A stretch of 64,000 bases of DNA, from contig JACJYN010000002.1 of the NCBI GenBank assembly GCA_020636095.1, forward strand, positions 62,001 through 126,000, given 5' to 3'. The notes under the pieces were generated by a model, which was not told the DNA's origin, did not search any database, and saw nothing but the letters and a program-made list of their open reading frames with translations. Made by a program: the position numbers and the translations under genes. How positions within the stretch are numbered: the first letter of the stretch is position 1; the number at the start of each line of letters is the position of its first letter. Of the stretch, positions 23,836 to 32,447 are shown in pieces. Origin of the DNA: Lewinellaceae bacterium. Lineage in GTDB: Bacteria > Bacteroidota > Bacteroidia > Chitinophagales > Saprospiraceae.

Positions 23836-24354
23836 TTATCCATTAAACAATTTTTCCATAGAAATATTGCGCTGGCGCGACACATCCATGGGGCTTCTCA
23901 GCTTAGACAGAGCGTCGATGGTAGCCTTCACCACGTTGTGCGGGTTGGACGAGCCCATCGACTTGGCCAGTACGTTGTGTACACCGGCGATCTCCAGCAC
24001 TGCACGCATAGCACCTCCGGCAATTACCCCCGTACCATCGGCAGCAGGCTTGATCAACACCTTTCCGGCGCCATATTTGCCTTTCTGCTCATGTGGGATC
24101 GTTCCTTTGTGCAGGGGTATTTTGATCAGGTTCTTCTTGGCGTCGTCTACAGCTTTGGAGATAGACTCTGAAACGTCACGGGCTTTACCCAGGCCATGGC
24201 CGACAGCGCCGTTGCCGTCACCAACGACGACGATAGCGGCGAAGCTGAATGTACGCCCCCCTTTGGTCACCTTGGCAACGCGGTTGAGGTTAACCAACTT
24301 CTCTTTCAAATCCGTTTCAGCGGGCTTAACCCTGTTAGAGCTCTTTTTAGCCAT
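23836..24354 (-). CDS. rpsE: Small ribosomal subunit protein uS5
   Basis: 172 residues. The N-terminal double-stranded RNA-binding domain includes LVNLNRVAKVTKGGRTFSFA and VVGDGNGAVGHGLGKARDV. The C-terminal domain contains ARKPADGTG-like IKPAADGTGVIAGGAMRAV. It helps maintain decoding accuracy and sits at the mRNA entry site. Confidence 0.98.
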   Translation of the reverse strand: MAKKSSNRVKPAETDLKEKLVNLNRVAKVTKGGRTFSFAAIVVVGDGNGAVGHGLGKARDVSESISKAVDDAKKNLIKIPLHKGTIPHEQKGKYGAGKVLIKPAADGTGVIAGGAMRAVLEIAGVHNVLAKSMGSSNPHNVVKATIDALSKLRSPMDVSRQRNISMEKLFNG

Positions 24355-24375
24355 TATTTATCTGCTTGAAATGTT

Positions 24376-24729
24376 TTAAAATTTGAGGCCTCCTTCGCGA
24401 GCGCCTTCCGCCAGCGCTTTGACGCGCCCGTGGTACAGGTAACCGCTCCGGTCGAAAACCACCTCTTCGATGTTACTGCCTTTGGCGCGCTCAGCGATCA
24501 GCTCGCCTACTTTTTTGGCCCGTTCAACCGGCTTGATTTCCCTTGAGACACTCTCCTCACGGGAGGAAGCCGAAAGGAGCGTGTGCCCATTGACATCATC
24601 GATGATCTGGCAGTAAATATCCCGGTTGCTACGATAAACACTCAGGCGCGGGCGTTGCTCCGTGCCTTTGATTTTTTTGCGGATTCTCCAGTGAATCCGT
24701 TGTCTTCTTTTTGCCTTTGAAAATGACAT
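24376..24729 (-). CDS. rplR: Large ribosomal subunit protein uL18
   Basis: 117 residues, a 5S rRNA-binding protein. Conserved parts: RRQRIHWRIRKKIKGTEQRP, LSVYRSNRDIYCQIIDD and the C-terminal FDRSGYLYHGRVKALAEGAR. It is placed between rplF and rpsE. Confidence 0.98.
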   Translation of the reverse strand: MSFSKAKRRQRIHWRIRKKIKGTEQRPRLSVYRSNRDIYCQIIDDVNGHTLLSASSREESVSREIKPVERAKKVGELIAERAKGSNIEEVVFDRSGYLYHGRVKALAEGAREGGLKF

Positions 24730-24810
24730 TGCTTTTCTTTTTTTGCTTTAGTGTAGGAGCATGAGCTCAAACCCAAAGCCCAATATATTATATCAACAAT
24801 GGTTCAGTTG

Positions 24811-25365
24811 TTACTTACCGGCAGCCTTACCAGCTTTGCGGCGCACTTCTTCACCCATATAGCGAATACCTTTCCCTTTGTAGGGCTCCGGCTTGCGGAA
24901 AGAGCGGATTTTAGCGGCAATCTGTCCCAACAGTTGCTTATCGATGGATTCCAGGCGCACGACCGGGTTCTTACCCTTTTCCATGCGGGTTTCCACCTTG
25001 ACTTCATCCGGCAGGCCGAACATAACCGGGTGCGAGTAACCGACGGTAAGCTCCAGCAGCTGGCCGGTATTGGCGGCGCGATATCCTACCCCTACCAGTT
25101 CCAACTCTTTGACAAAGCCGTTGGTGACGCCCTCGACCATATTGTTGATCAGGGAGCGGTACAGGCCATGCATAGAGCGATGGCGCTTCTGTTCAGTCGG
25201 CCGCTCAAGAGTAAGCACACCGTCTTCGATCTTGACCTTGAGATCCGGATCGACCTGCTGTGTGAGTTCCCCCTTAGGCCCCTTCACCTTAACCACATTA
25301 CCCCCGTTGACCTCTATTTGGACCCCGCTGGGCAATTCGATCGGAGCTTTTCCTATCCTTGACAT
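24811..25365 (-). CDS. rplF: Large ribosomal subunit protein uL6
   Basis: 184 residues from the ATG at 25365 (MSRIGKAPIELPSGVQIEVN). The frame is open 41 codons further upstream, but this overlaps rpsH and is not homologous. Two repeated alpha/beta domains; the C-terminal one has SIDKQLLGQIAAKIRSFRKP and the signature EPYKGKGIRYMGEEVRRKAG. It lies close to the GTPase centre. Confidence 0.98.
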   Translation of the reverse strand: MSRIGKAPIELPSGVQIEVNGGNVVKVKGPKGELTQQVDPDLKVKIEDGVLTLERPTEQKRHRSMHGLYRSLINNMVEGVTNGFVKELELVGVGYRAANTGQLLELTVGYSHPVMFGLPDEVKVETRMEKGKNPVVRLESIDKQLLGQIAAKIRSFRKPEPYKGKGIRYMGEEVRRKAGKAAGK

Positions 25366-25397
25366 TTTTTGCTGTGTTTTGGAGCTTACGAAAACAA

Positions 25398-25802
25398 TTA
25401 ATACACATAGCAGAGCAGCTCTCCGCCGACCTTGGCCTCGCGGGCCTGCTTGTCGGTCATCAAGCCGTGAGAAGTAGAAACGATACAAATACCCAACCCA
25501 TTGATGATGCGCGGAATCTCATCGGACTTGGCGTATTTGCGAAGCCCTGGCTTGCTGATGCGCCCCAATTCCCGGATGATCGGATTCCTGGTCTGTGGAT
25601 CGTACTTCAAGGCAATCCTGATCAGGCCCTGTTTGCCTTCATCATCAGCGAACATGTACTTCAGGATATACCCCTGGTTGTAGAGGATTTCCGTGATGCT
25701 CTTCTTGAGCGATGAAGCCGGGATTTCGACGATGCGATGCCCTGCCTGTTGCGCATTGCGGATTCTCGTCAAATAATCTGCTATTGGATCTGTAACTGCC
25801 AT
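25398..25802 (-). CDS. rpsH: Small ribosomal subunit protein uS8
   Basis: 134 residues from the ATG at 25802 (MAVTDPIADYLTRIRNAQQA). An ATG three codons upstream is less typical. The C-terminal 16S rRNA-binding domain has INGLGICIVSTSHGLMTDKQ and ends GGELLCYVY. In other bacteria this protein represses the spc operon. Confidence 0.98.
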   Translation of the reverse strand: MAVTDPIADYLTRIRNAQQAGHRIVEIPASSLKKSITEILYNQGYILKYMFADDEGKQGLIRIALKYDPQTRNPIIRELGRISKPGLRKYAKSDEIPRIINGLGICIVSTSHGLMTDKQAREAKVGGELLCYVY

Positions 25803-25879
25803 TTCAATCAAATATTAAGAGCGCCTGGGGCCGTTAGGGGCTATGCCAAACGCAAATGATACACTTTTATAGATTTGCC

Positions 25880-26149
25880 TTACCAGCTTGCCTTGGTGAT
25901 GCCCGGTATCTTGCCTTCGAGTGCCATCTCGCGAAACTTCACCCGGCACAGGCCGAATTGGCGCATGTACCCCTTGGGGCGGCCGGTCAGCTTACAACGG
26001 TTATGCAGCCTGATGGCATTGGAATTGCGCGGTAATTTGTCGAGCTCTTCCCAAAGCCCTTCTTCTTTTAACTTCTTGCGAAGCGCAGCGTATTTTGCCA
26101 CCATCTTTTCTCTTTTCCGCTCGCGGGCAACAACTGATTTCTTAGCCAT
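25880..26149 (-). CDS. rpsN: Small ribosomal subunit protein uS14 (zinc-free form)
   Basis: 89 residues. RLHNRCKLTGRPKGYMRQFG and KFREMALEGKIPGITKASW identify uS14. The paired CxxC zinc motifs of the short form are absent, so this is the longer C-minus type. It fits with the zinc-free bL36 of the same operon. Confidence 0.97.
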   Translation of the reverse strand: MAKKSVVARERKREKMVAKYAALRKKLKEEGLWEELDKLPRNSNAIRLHNRCKLTGRPKGYMRQFGLCRVKFREMALEGKIPGITKASW

Positions 26150-26174
26150 TTTCTAAAATTGCTATGTTAGGATT

Positions 26175-26732
26175 TTAATTTCTTTGATTCCTGAACGGCA
26201 TGCCCATCATCTTGAGCAGGGCCAGTGCCTCTGCGTCCGTCTTGGCATTCGTCACGAAAGTTACATCCATACCGGTGATCTTGTTGACCTTATCCAGGTC
26301 GATCTCCGGAAAAATGATTTGTTCCGTAACGCCCATGGAGTAGTTCCCCCGGCCGTCGAAACTCTTATCATTGACGCCCCTGAAGTCACGTACACGCGGC
26401 AGGGCCACTGCAACCAGGCGGTCGAGGAATTCATACATGCGCACGTCCCGCAAGGTTACGCGCACGCCGATGGTCATTCCTTCACGAAGTTTGAAGTTAG
26501 ACACAGATTTGCGCGCCTTGGTGGGCACAGCCCGCTGCCCGGCGATGGTAGACACTTCCTCAAGGGCGTTGTCCACCAGCTTTTTATCCTGGGTAGCGTC
26601 GCCGACACCCTGATTAATGCAAATCTTGACAAGCCTGGGAACCTCCATGATCGAACCATACTGAAACTGTTCCATCAGAGCAGGCACCACCTCTTCGCGG
26701 TATTTCTTCTTAAGTCTGGGTATATAGCTCAT
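26175..26732 (-). CDS. rplE: Large ribosomal subunit protein uL5
   Basis: 185 residues, a 5S rRNA-binding protein that contacts P-site tRNA. Conserved parts: PRLVKICINQGVGDATQDKK, TRKSVSNFKL-like ARKSVSNFKLREGMTIGVRV and DFRGVNDKSFDGRGNYSMGV. Its ATG overlaps the rplX stop by one base (TAATG), which implies coupled translation. Confidence 0.98.
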   Translation of the reverse strand: MSYIPRLKKKYREEVVPALMEQFQYGSIMEVPRLVKICINQGVGDATQDKKLVDNALEEVSTIAGQRAVPTKARKSVSNFKLREGMTIGVRVTLRDVRMYEFLDRLVAVALPRVRDFRGVNDKSFDGRGNYSMGVTEQIIFPEIDLDKVNKITGMDVTFVTNAKTDAEALALLKMMGMPFRNQRN

Positions 26733-27085
26733 TACTTAATGATTTCGCCGGATTTTTTAGAATAACGCACCAATTTACCGTCGACTACTTTCCTGCCGAC
26801 ACGGGTTGGTTCGCCGGTCTTCGGGTCTACCAACATCAGGTTGGAAATGTGAATGGGCATAGGCACGTCATTGATGCCGCCTGGGTTGTCCTGCGTAGGT
26901 TTGGTGTGCTTCTTGGCCATGTTGACGTCTTCAACGACGGCCCTGTTCTTGTCAGGAATGACTTCGAGCACCTCGCGGGAGCGATCCAGGTCCTTATATG
27001 CACCAGCGATGACCACAACCTTATCTCCTTTCTTGATTTTCAGCTTTGGGGTAAACCGTTGCTGCTTTTTAGCTTTCTGTGCCAT
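26732..27085 (-). CDS. rplX: Large ribosomal subunit protein uL24
   Basis: 117 residues with the KOW motif (KIKKGDKVVVIAGAYKDLDR) and the following VEDVNMAKKHTKPTQDNPGG. It is an assembly initiator of the 50S subunit. It is coupled to rplE by a one-base overlap. Confidence 0.98.
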   Translation of the reverse strand: MAQKAKKQQRFTPKLKIKKGDKVVVIAGAYKDLDRSREVLEVIPDKNRAVVEDVNMAKKHTKPTQDNPGGINDVPMPIHISNLMLVDPKTGEPTRVGRKVVDGKLVRYSKKSGEIIK

Positions 27086-27133
27086 TGTATATCGGAGTTA
27101 ATCGCTTCTTCGCAAATAAACGAATGAAATAAA

Positions 27134-27499
27134 TTAAAGTACTTCGGGCGCCAGGGATACGATACGCATGTAATCTTTTTCCCGCAACTCACGAGCAACC
27201 GGCCCGAAGATACGGGTTCCTCTCGGTTCGTCATTGGCAGTGAGCAGCACGACTGCGTTGTCATCGAAACGGATATAAGAGCCATCGCGCCGGCGTACCT
27301 CTTTCTTCGTACGCACGACTACTGCTTTTGAGACGCTGCCCTTCTTGATACCACCCGGCGAGGCTTCCTTCACACTCACTACGATCTGGTCGCCAATGGA
27401 GGCGTACCGGCGCTTGGAACCTCCCAAAACACGGATGCAGAGCACTTCTTTGGCGCCGCTATTGTCCGCAACCTTTAGCCTGGACTCTTGCTGGATCAT
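27134..27499 (-). CDS. rplN: Large ribosomal subunit protein uL14
   Basis: 121 residues: MIQQESRLKVADNSGAKEVL, CIRVLGGSKRRYASIGDQIV and the ending REKDYMRIVSLAPEVL are typical. It forms an inter-subunit bridge. A 136-base spacer separates it from rpsQ. Confidence 0.98.
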   Translation of the reverse strand: MIQQESRLKVADNSGAKEVLCIRVLGGSKRRYASIGDQIVVSVKEASPGGIKKGSVSKAVVVRTKKEVRRRDGSYIRFDDNAVVLLTANDEPRGTRIFGPVARELREKDYMRIVSLAPEVL

Positions 27500-27635
27500 C
27501 GTTCTAAGGTTTAAATATTATTATCAGTTTCCGCTCAGGCGCTTTACCTCTATAACTTTAGACAAATTTTATGGCGAAGCCCTATTTCTGGCAACAACTT
27601 GTCCGGTTATAAAGCCTGGCCTGCCGGCAAGCAAT

Positions 27636-27899
27636 TTACTTGGCCCGCTCTATGATCTCGATGAGCCTCCAACGCTTGTTTTTACTCAGCGGACGGGACT
27701 CCATGATACGCACTACATCACCGATGTTGCAATCATTCTTCTCGTCATGAGCAATGAACTTATTGGATTTCTTTACGAACTTGCCGTAGATCGGGTGGCG
27801 AAGCCTACGCTCAACGGAAACGGCGATGGTTTTGTCCATCTTGTTGCTCGTTACCACGCCAACGCGCTCCTTTCTGAGATTTCTATTTTCCATTGTCAA
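27636..27899 (-). CDS. rpsQ: Small ribosomal subunit protein uS17
   Basis: 87 residues, or 85 if the second ATG (MENRNLRK) is used. OB-fold protein with RKERVGVVTSNKMDKTIAVS, RRLRHPIYGKFVKKSNKFIA and CNIGDVVRIMESRPLSKNKR. Confidence 0.97.
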   Translation of the reverse strand: MTMENRNLRKERVGVVTSNKMDKTIAVSVERRLRHPIYGKFVKKSNKFIAHDEKNDCNIGDVVRIMESRPLSKNKRWRLIEIIERAK

Positions 27900-27931
27900 A
27901 AATGCGGTTTGAAACCTTCACAAATTTAATA

Positions 27932-28192
27932 TTACTTACGCCGCCTTCTGGCTCTTTTCTTAGAGCGGTTAGCCAATTCCTCGGCAGACATTGCAGCGAT
28001 GGCACGGCGGCGCGCCTCCGTCCGCAGGCGAGCGATATCCCGGCGCACTTCGCGGAGTACCAGCGGATTATCCAGGCCCTTGATCGCGTGGTCGAACTTC
28101 AACTTCTGGTATTGTGCCTCAGTATCTCTCAGTTCGCTCTGCAAATCTGCATCGCTGAACTCCTGAAGCTCCAAGAATTTTTTCGTTGCCAT
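27932..28192 (-). CDS. rpmC: Large ribosomal subunit protein uL29
   Basis: 86 residues, longer than the usual 60-70. The core is LQEFSDADLQSELRDTEAQY, LKFDHAIKGLDNPLVLREVR and DIARLRTEARRR. The extra C-terminal part AMSAEELANRSKKRARRRRK is strongly basic. It lies at the tunnel exit, where it contacts trigger factor and SRP in other bacteria. Confidence 0.96.
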   Translation of the reverse strand: MATKKFLELQEFSDADLQSELRDTEAQYQKLKFDHAIKGLDNPLVLREVRRDIARLRTEARRRAIAAMSAEELANRSKKRARRRRK

Positions 28193-28224
28193 GGTATGTA
28201 AAAAGTTATTTGGCTTTCAAAATA

Positions 28225-28644
28225 TTATTCTGCTAAATCATGGCGGACGACGAACTTGGTCAATACCGGCAGCTTCTGTGCAGCCAGCCTCAGGGCTTCC
28301 TGAGCAACCTCAAGGGTCACGCCGTCAAGCTCAAACATGATCCGGCCCGGTTTGACCAGGGCTACCCAGTGATCGAGCGCCCCTTTACCTTTACCCATCC
28401 GCACTTCCTGTGGCTTGGAGGTAATCGGCTTGTCCGGGAAAATGCGTATCCAGGTCTTGCCCTCACGCTTCATGTAACGTGTCATCGCTACACGAGCCGC
28501 CTCAATCTGGCGATTCGTTATCCGGCCTCCCTCTAAGGTTTTCAAGCCGTAAGAACCGAAAGCTATGGAGCTGCCCTTGTACGCCAATCCCTTGTTGCTT
28601 CCCTTCTGCTGCTTGCGGTATTTTGTTCTTTTAGGCTGTAGCAT
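28225..28644 (-). CDS. rplP: Large ribosomal subunit protein uL16
   Basis: 139 residues with MLQPKRTKYRKQQKGSNKGL, GGRITNRQIEAARVAMTRYM and KPITSKPQEVRMGKGKGALD. It organises the A-site region of the 50S subunit. Unlike most genes here it has a 97-base upstream spacer with promoter-like and hairpin sequences. Confidence 0.98.
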   Translation of the reverse strand: MLQPKRTKYRKQQKGSNKGLAYKGSSIAFGSYGLKTLEGGRITNRQIEAARVAMTRYMKREGKTWIRIFPDKPITSKPQEVRMGKGKGALDHWVALVKPGRIMFELDGVTLEVAQEALRLAAQKLPVLTKFVVRHDLAE

Positions 28645-28676
28645 CTTAGTAAATATTTATGCGTCTAAAGGTCAAT

Positions 28677-28720
28677 AAAAAGCCATACAGGAAGGCTTTT
28701 TAAAAAGCCACGCAAAGGTA
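28677..28720 (-). promoter_or_regulatory. Promoter-like box and hairpin between rpsC and rplP
   Basis: On the minus strand TACCTTTG (28720-28713) is followed by a hairpin with arms AAAAAGCC/GGCTTTTT (28701-28694 with 28684-28677) that ends in a T-run and resembles a terminator or attenuator. No -33 box is clear. The order promoter, then hairpin, then rplP suggests attenuation. Confidence 0.4.
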
Positions 28721-28741
28721 CGGCATTTTTCTTAGATAATC

Positions 28742-29524
28742 CTAACGGCGGCCCTGATTTCTTCCACCACCGCCACCGCCACCGCCCCGGCGGCCACCCC
28801 GGCGATCGCCCCGGCGGTCCCGGTCACCTCCACGTTCGCCTCCGCGTTCGCCTCCGCCCTTGCGTTCTTGTACGCCAACGTGCGGAGAAAGATCGCGCTT
28901 GCCTAATACTTCTCCTTTGCAAATCCACACCTTGACTCCAATCTTACCATAGACCGTCATGGCTTCCTTCAGGGAGTAATCAATGTCGGCGCGGAAAGTA
29001 TGCAATGGAGTGCGGCCCTCTTTGTACTCCTCCGTACGAGCCATATCAGAACCGTTGAGGCGGCCGGCGATGCGGACCTTAATGCCTTCGGCGCCGGCGC
29101 GCATGGTAGACTGGATAGCCATCTTGATGGCGCGGCGATAGTTGATACGCGCTTCCAGCTGCTTGGCTACGGATTCGGCCACAATATTGGCATCGAGTTC
29201 CGGCTTGCGGATTTCAATGATATTGATCTGCACATCCTTACCGGTCAGTTTCTTGAGCTCCTCGCGGATGCGATCCACTTCGGAACCTCCTTTACCGATA
29301 ATGATACCCGGCCGGGAAGTATGGATAGTTACCGTAATTCGCTTCAGGGTACGCTCGATAATAATGCGGGCAATGCCACCTTTGGCAATACGGGCATTCA
29401 GGTAGATGCGGATTTTTTCGTCTTCCACTACTTTTTCGGCAAAGTCTTTACCGCCAAACCAGTTGGACTCCCAGCCCCTGATGATACCTAAGCGATTCCC
29501 TATTGGATTTGTCTTCTGACCCAT
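28742..29524 (-). CDS. rpsC: Small ribosomal subunit protein uS3 with RGG-rich tail
   Basis: 260 residues. About 1-215 are canonical uS3: MGQKTNPIGNRLGIIRGWES, the KH domain motif IIIGKGGSEVDRIREELKKL and the C-terminal domain (INYRRAIKMAIQSTMRAGAE). The remaining roughly 45 residues are an Arg/Gly/Asp-rich extension (ERGGERGGDRDRRGDRRGG, then GGGGGGGGRNQGRR), which is not part of the family core. The protein lines the mRNA entry site, so the tail could reach incoming mRNA. Confidence 0.97.
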   Translation of the reverse strand: MGQKTNPIGNRLGIIRGWESNWFGGKDFAEKVVEDEKIRIYLNARIAKGGIARIIIERTLKRITVTIHTSRPGIIIGKGGSEVDRIREELKKLTGKDVQINIIEIRKPELDANIVAESVAKQLEARINYRRAIKMAIQSTMRAGAEGIKVRIAGRLNGSDMARTEEYKEGRTPLHTFRADIDYSLKEAMTVYGKIGVKVWICKGEVLGKRDLSPHVGVQERKGGGERGGERGGDRDRRGDRRGGRRGGGGGGGGRNQGRR

Positions 29525-29554
29525 TATCTATGGTATTACAAATTAGTGTTAATG

Positions 29555-29977
29555 CTATTCTTCTACTGCGGCTTCATCTTCAACCTCTTCCACTTCCACA
29601 GCATCTTCCATATTGGCGTCAGCTGCCAGCGGCACCCTGTTTTCCACAATAATCGTCACGTGGTTGGTGCGCTTGCGGATGCGGTGCGCCCGTCCGTGCG
29701 GAGCCGGCCGGAAACGCTTCAGCATAGTGCCCTCATCGACGAAGGCAACTTTGATGACCAGGTCGTAGTCGTCGGCATTTTCCATGCCGCCCAGCTTGTG
29801 TTCCCAGTTCGCAATAGCAGAAAGTACCAGCTTCTCGAGCCAAACGGCGGCTTCCTTTTTAGTGAAGCGCAGAATGTCCAACGCGTCCAGTACGTTCTTG
29901 CCGCGAATATTATCAACGACCAGCCGCATCTTGCGCGCTGACATCGGGACGTTTCTGAGTTTAGCTACTGCTTCCAT
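29555..29977 (-). CDS. rplV: Large ribosomal subunit protein uL22
   Basis: 140 residues from the ATG at 29977 (MEAVAKLRNVPMSARKMRLV). The 15 codons upstream are not homologous. Conserved parts are LDILRFTKKEAAVWLEKLVL and RPAPHGRAHRIRKRTNHVTI, the tunnel loop region. The last 20 residues (MEDAVEVEEVEDEAAVEE) are a very acidic extension. Confidence 0.97.
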   Translation of the reverse strand: MEAVAKLRNVPMSARKMRLVVDNIRGKNVLDALDILRFTKKEAAVWLEKLVLSAIANWEHKLGGMENADDYDLVIKVAFVDEGTMLKRFRPAPHGRAHRIRKRTNHVTIIVENRVPLAADANMEDAVEVEEVEDEAAVEE

Positions 29978-29994
29978 TACATATTTGGTTTTCA

Positions 29995-30033
29995 GTTGCC
30001 AATTGGTTAATGCTTGGGCCAACCAATGGCAAC
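29995..30033 (-). other. Hairpin in the rpsS-rplV spacer
   Basis: GTTGCCAATTGGTT (29995-30008) pairs with AACCAATGGCAAC (30021-30033) with one bulge. It has no T-run. Similar A/C-rich dyads occur in the rpsJ-fusA and rplB-rplW spacers. Confidence 0.45.
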
Positions 30034-30047
30034 GAACAACGAATTAA

Positions 30048-30317
30048 TTACTTCCTACGGTTACCGGAGTGGCCTCTGAAGTTGCGCGTGGGAGCGAACT
30101 CACCGAGTTTGTGGCCCACCATGTTCTCGGTGACAAACACCGGAACGAAGGTTTTGCCGTTGTGTACGGCAATGGTTTCCCCTACCATGTCAGGAATGAT
30201 CATGGAAGAACGAGACCAGGTTTTGATTACCGTCTTTTTGTTGGATCCCTTGGATTTTTCCACTTTATCCATGAGTTTGTGGAAAACGTAGGGCCCTTTT
30301 TTGATTGATCTTGCCAT
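30048..30317 (-). CDS. rpsS: Small ribosomal subunit protein uS19
   Basis: 89 residues: MARSIKKGPYVFHKLMDKVE, TWSRSSMIIPDMVGETIAVH and the conserved VGHKLGEFAPTRNFRGHSGN. It lies in the 30S head next to uS13. Confidence 0.98.
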   Translation of the reverse strand: MARSIKKGPYVFHKLMDKVEKSKGSNKKTVIKTWSRSSMIIPDMVGETIAVHNGKTFVPVFVTENMVGHKLGEFAPTRNFRGHSGNRRK

Positions 30318-30346
30318 ATCTTTATGGTGCTTTTTAGGGCAGAGGG

Positions 30347-31183
30347 TTAACGCCTCTTACCGGTCTTTCTTCTGGAAATGATCAACTTATTCGATGCCTT
30401 CTTAGGCTTGCGCGTCTTAGCGCCTTTGGCCATCTGGCCATTGCGGGAACGCGGGTGCCCGCCGGAAGCCTTACCTTCACCACCGCCCATGGGGTGGTCA
30501 ACCGGGTTCATGGCGACGCCACGTGTACGGGGGCGGCGGCCCAACCAGCGCTTTCTACCGGCTTTACCCAGTACCTGAAGCCCGTGGTCGGGGTTGGAAG
30601 TAGTGCCGATCGTCGCCTTACAGGTAGAAAGGATACGACGCACTTCTCCGGAAGGCAACTTGACGGATACATAGCGGCCTTCCCGGCCCATCAGCGTGAT
30701 GTATGTGCCCGCGCTGCGCGCCATGGCTGCGCCACGCCCCGGATACAGCTCCACCGCGTGGATGGTGGAACCCAGGGGTATATCCTTCAGGAAGAGTGCA
30801 TTGCCCACATTGGGGGTTGCGCCATCTCCGGAGAGGATTTCATCGCCGACCGTCAATTTATCCGGAGCGATGATGTAGCGCTTTTCGCCATCCTGATACT
30901 CAAGCAGGGCGATATAAGCGGTACGGTTCGGATCGTACTCGATCGTTTTTACCGTTGCCGGTATACCGTCCTTATCGCGCTTGAAGTCGATAATACGGTA
31001 GCGGCGCTTGTGCCCACCGCCACGCTGCCGGACGGTCCGGTGTCCTTCGTTGTTTCGTCCACCCGACTTCTTTAACGGAGCCAGCAGGCTTTTTTCCGGT
31101 TTGTCGGTAGTTACTTCCGCGAAAGTGTTTCCGATTCGGAAACGCGTGCCGGGAGTAACCGGATTATGTTTTTTAACTGCCAT
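30347..31183 (-). CDS. rplB: Large ribosomal subunit protein uL2
   Basis: 278 residues, full length. RNA-binding OB domain and SH3-like domain with GGGHKRRYRIIDFKRDKDGI, and the C-terminal signature MNPVDHPMGGGEGKASGGHP containing the histidine near the peptidyl transferase centre. The last residues are lysine-rich. Confidence 0.98.
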   Translation of the reverse strand: MAVKKHNPVTPGTRFRIGNTFAEVTTDKPEKSLLAPLKKSGGRNNEGHRTVRQRGGGHKRRYRIIDFKRDKDGIPATVKTIEYDPNRTAYIALLEYQDGEKRYIIAPDKLTVGDEILSGDGATPNVGNALFLKDIPLGSTIHAVELYPGRGAAMARSAGTYITLMGREGRYVSVKLPSGEVRRILSTCKATIGTTSNPDHGLQVLGKAGRKRWLGRRPRTRGVAMNPVDHPMGGGEGKASGGHPRSRNGQMAKGAKTRKPKKASNKLIISRRKTGKRR

Positions 31184-31232
31184 GGTATCTGTTTTACCGA
31201 TCCAGAGATACGTGCCGGTTCAGCTGTCAGTC

Positions 31233-31257
31233 ATGACGAAAGCTTTGCTTTGTCATA
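31233..31257 (-). other. Hairpin in the rplB-rplW spacer
   Basis: ATGACGAAAGC pairs with GCTTTGTCAT with one bulged base, inside a 193-base spacer that otherwise holds no gene. The spacer also contains A/C-rich dyad sequence (CAACTGAGAACTTGC). Confidence 0.4.
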
Positions 31258-31376
31258 GTACCGGCGGTAAGCGCCAGTACTTGCTGTTGTTCGTTTTCAG
31301 TTTGGGATGAACAGATAACCATCAACTGAGAACTTGCAACAAACAACCGAGGCCGGCTTTGCCCCTGAATGCATTA

Positions 31377-31673
31377 TTAAATATCTCCAAAGAAATCAAT
31401 CTCTTCGCCCTCTGAGAGGGTGACTACCGCTTTCTTGAAAGCGGATTTTCTTCCGCGGAGGATACCGGCACGGGTAGTCCGGTTTTTCTCTTTGGCCGGC
31501 ATGATCAACGTATTGACTGATTCCACCGTTACCTGGTACATACCTTCCACGGCCTTGCGGATCTCAATCTTGTTGGCGTCTTTGCTGACGACGAAGCTGT
31601 ACTTGTTGCCTTTTTCCGACAGCAGCTCTGCCTTTTCCGTGATCAACGGCTTGATGAGGATCGTCTTTGCCAT
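31377..31673 (-). CDS. rplW: Large ribosomal subunit protein uL23
   Basis: 98 residues: ILIKPLITEKAELLSEKGNK, YSFVVSKDANKIEIRKAVEG and MYQVTVESVNTLIMPAKEKN. It lies at the tunnel exit, the main docking site of trigger factor. Confidence 0.97.
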   Translation of the reverse strand: MAKTILIKPLITEKAELLSEKGNKYSFVVSKDANKIEIRKAVEGMYQVTVESVNTLIMPAKEKNRTTRAGILRGRKSAFKKAVVTLSEGEEIDFFGDI

Positions 31674-31723
31674 TATTATATGGATTGCTGGAGGCGGGCC
31701 GCCCGTTGGCGACGCTACTTCCT

Positions 31724-32353
31724 TTAGTTAGCAAATGTTTCCTTGATCTTCTCAACGGCGCCTTCAGAAATGACCAGCGTGTGGCTGTTCATAATGGCGT
31801 AGGTGTTCAGGTCACTGGCGCGAACAACGGTGCATTTCTTTACGTTGCGGCTGGAGAGCAGAACCTCCTTTTCAAAATCCGAGGTCACCAGAACTGATTT
31901 CTTGCCGGCCAGCTGCAGGTTGTTGAGAATATTGACGAATTCCTTCGTCTTGGGCCCTTCGAAAGAAAAGTCTTCCACGACCATGATACCGCCCGCGGCT
32001 GCCTTTGCGGACAGTACGGACTTGCGGGCCAGGCGGCTTACTTTCTTGTTCACCTTCAGGTTGTAAGTGTGCGGGCGCGGGCCAAATACACGGCCGCCAC
32101 CGCGGAACAGCGGGTTCTTGATATCGCCGGCGCGAGCCGTACCGGTTCCCTTCTGGCGCTTAAGCTTACGGGTAGACCCAGCCACCGCATTGCGTTCCTT
32201 GGCTTTGTGAGTACCTTGCCGCTGATTGGCCAGATATCGCTTGACAGCCAGATAAACAGCATGATCATTCGGCTCGATGCCAAAGATGTCTTCCGGTAGT
32301 TCGATCTCCCTGCCGGTCTTCTGGCCCTGAATATTTACAACTGCGAGTTTCAT
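31724..32353 (-). CDS. rplD: Large ribosomal subunit protein uL4
   Basis: 209 residues. The conserved tunnel loop is in STRKLKRQKGTGTARAGDIK and NPLFRGGGRVFGPRPHTYN. The globular domain ends with AYAIMN-type LNTYAIMNSHTLVISEGAVE. In other bacteria uL4 can repress the S10 operon. Confidence 0.98.
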   Translation of the reverse strand: MKLAVVNIQGQKTGREIELPEDIFGIEPNDHAVYLAVKRYLANQRQGTHKAKERNAVAGSTRKLKRQKGTGTARAGDIKNPLFRGGGRVFGPRPHTYNLKVNKKVSRLARKSVLSAKAAAGGIMVVEDFSFEGPKTKEFVNILNNLQLAGKKSVLVTSDFEKEVLLSSRNVKKCTVVRASDLNTYAIMNSHTLVISEGAVEKIKETFAN

Positions 32354-32447
32354 GTCCTTGTGTGTTTGTGTGCCGGGGTTTCGTTTCTTGTGAGGTTGTT
32401 CAAATTACCGTAAAGAAAGCACCGGGCACTGACGCACGAATGATTTA

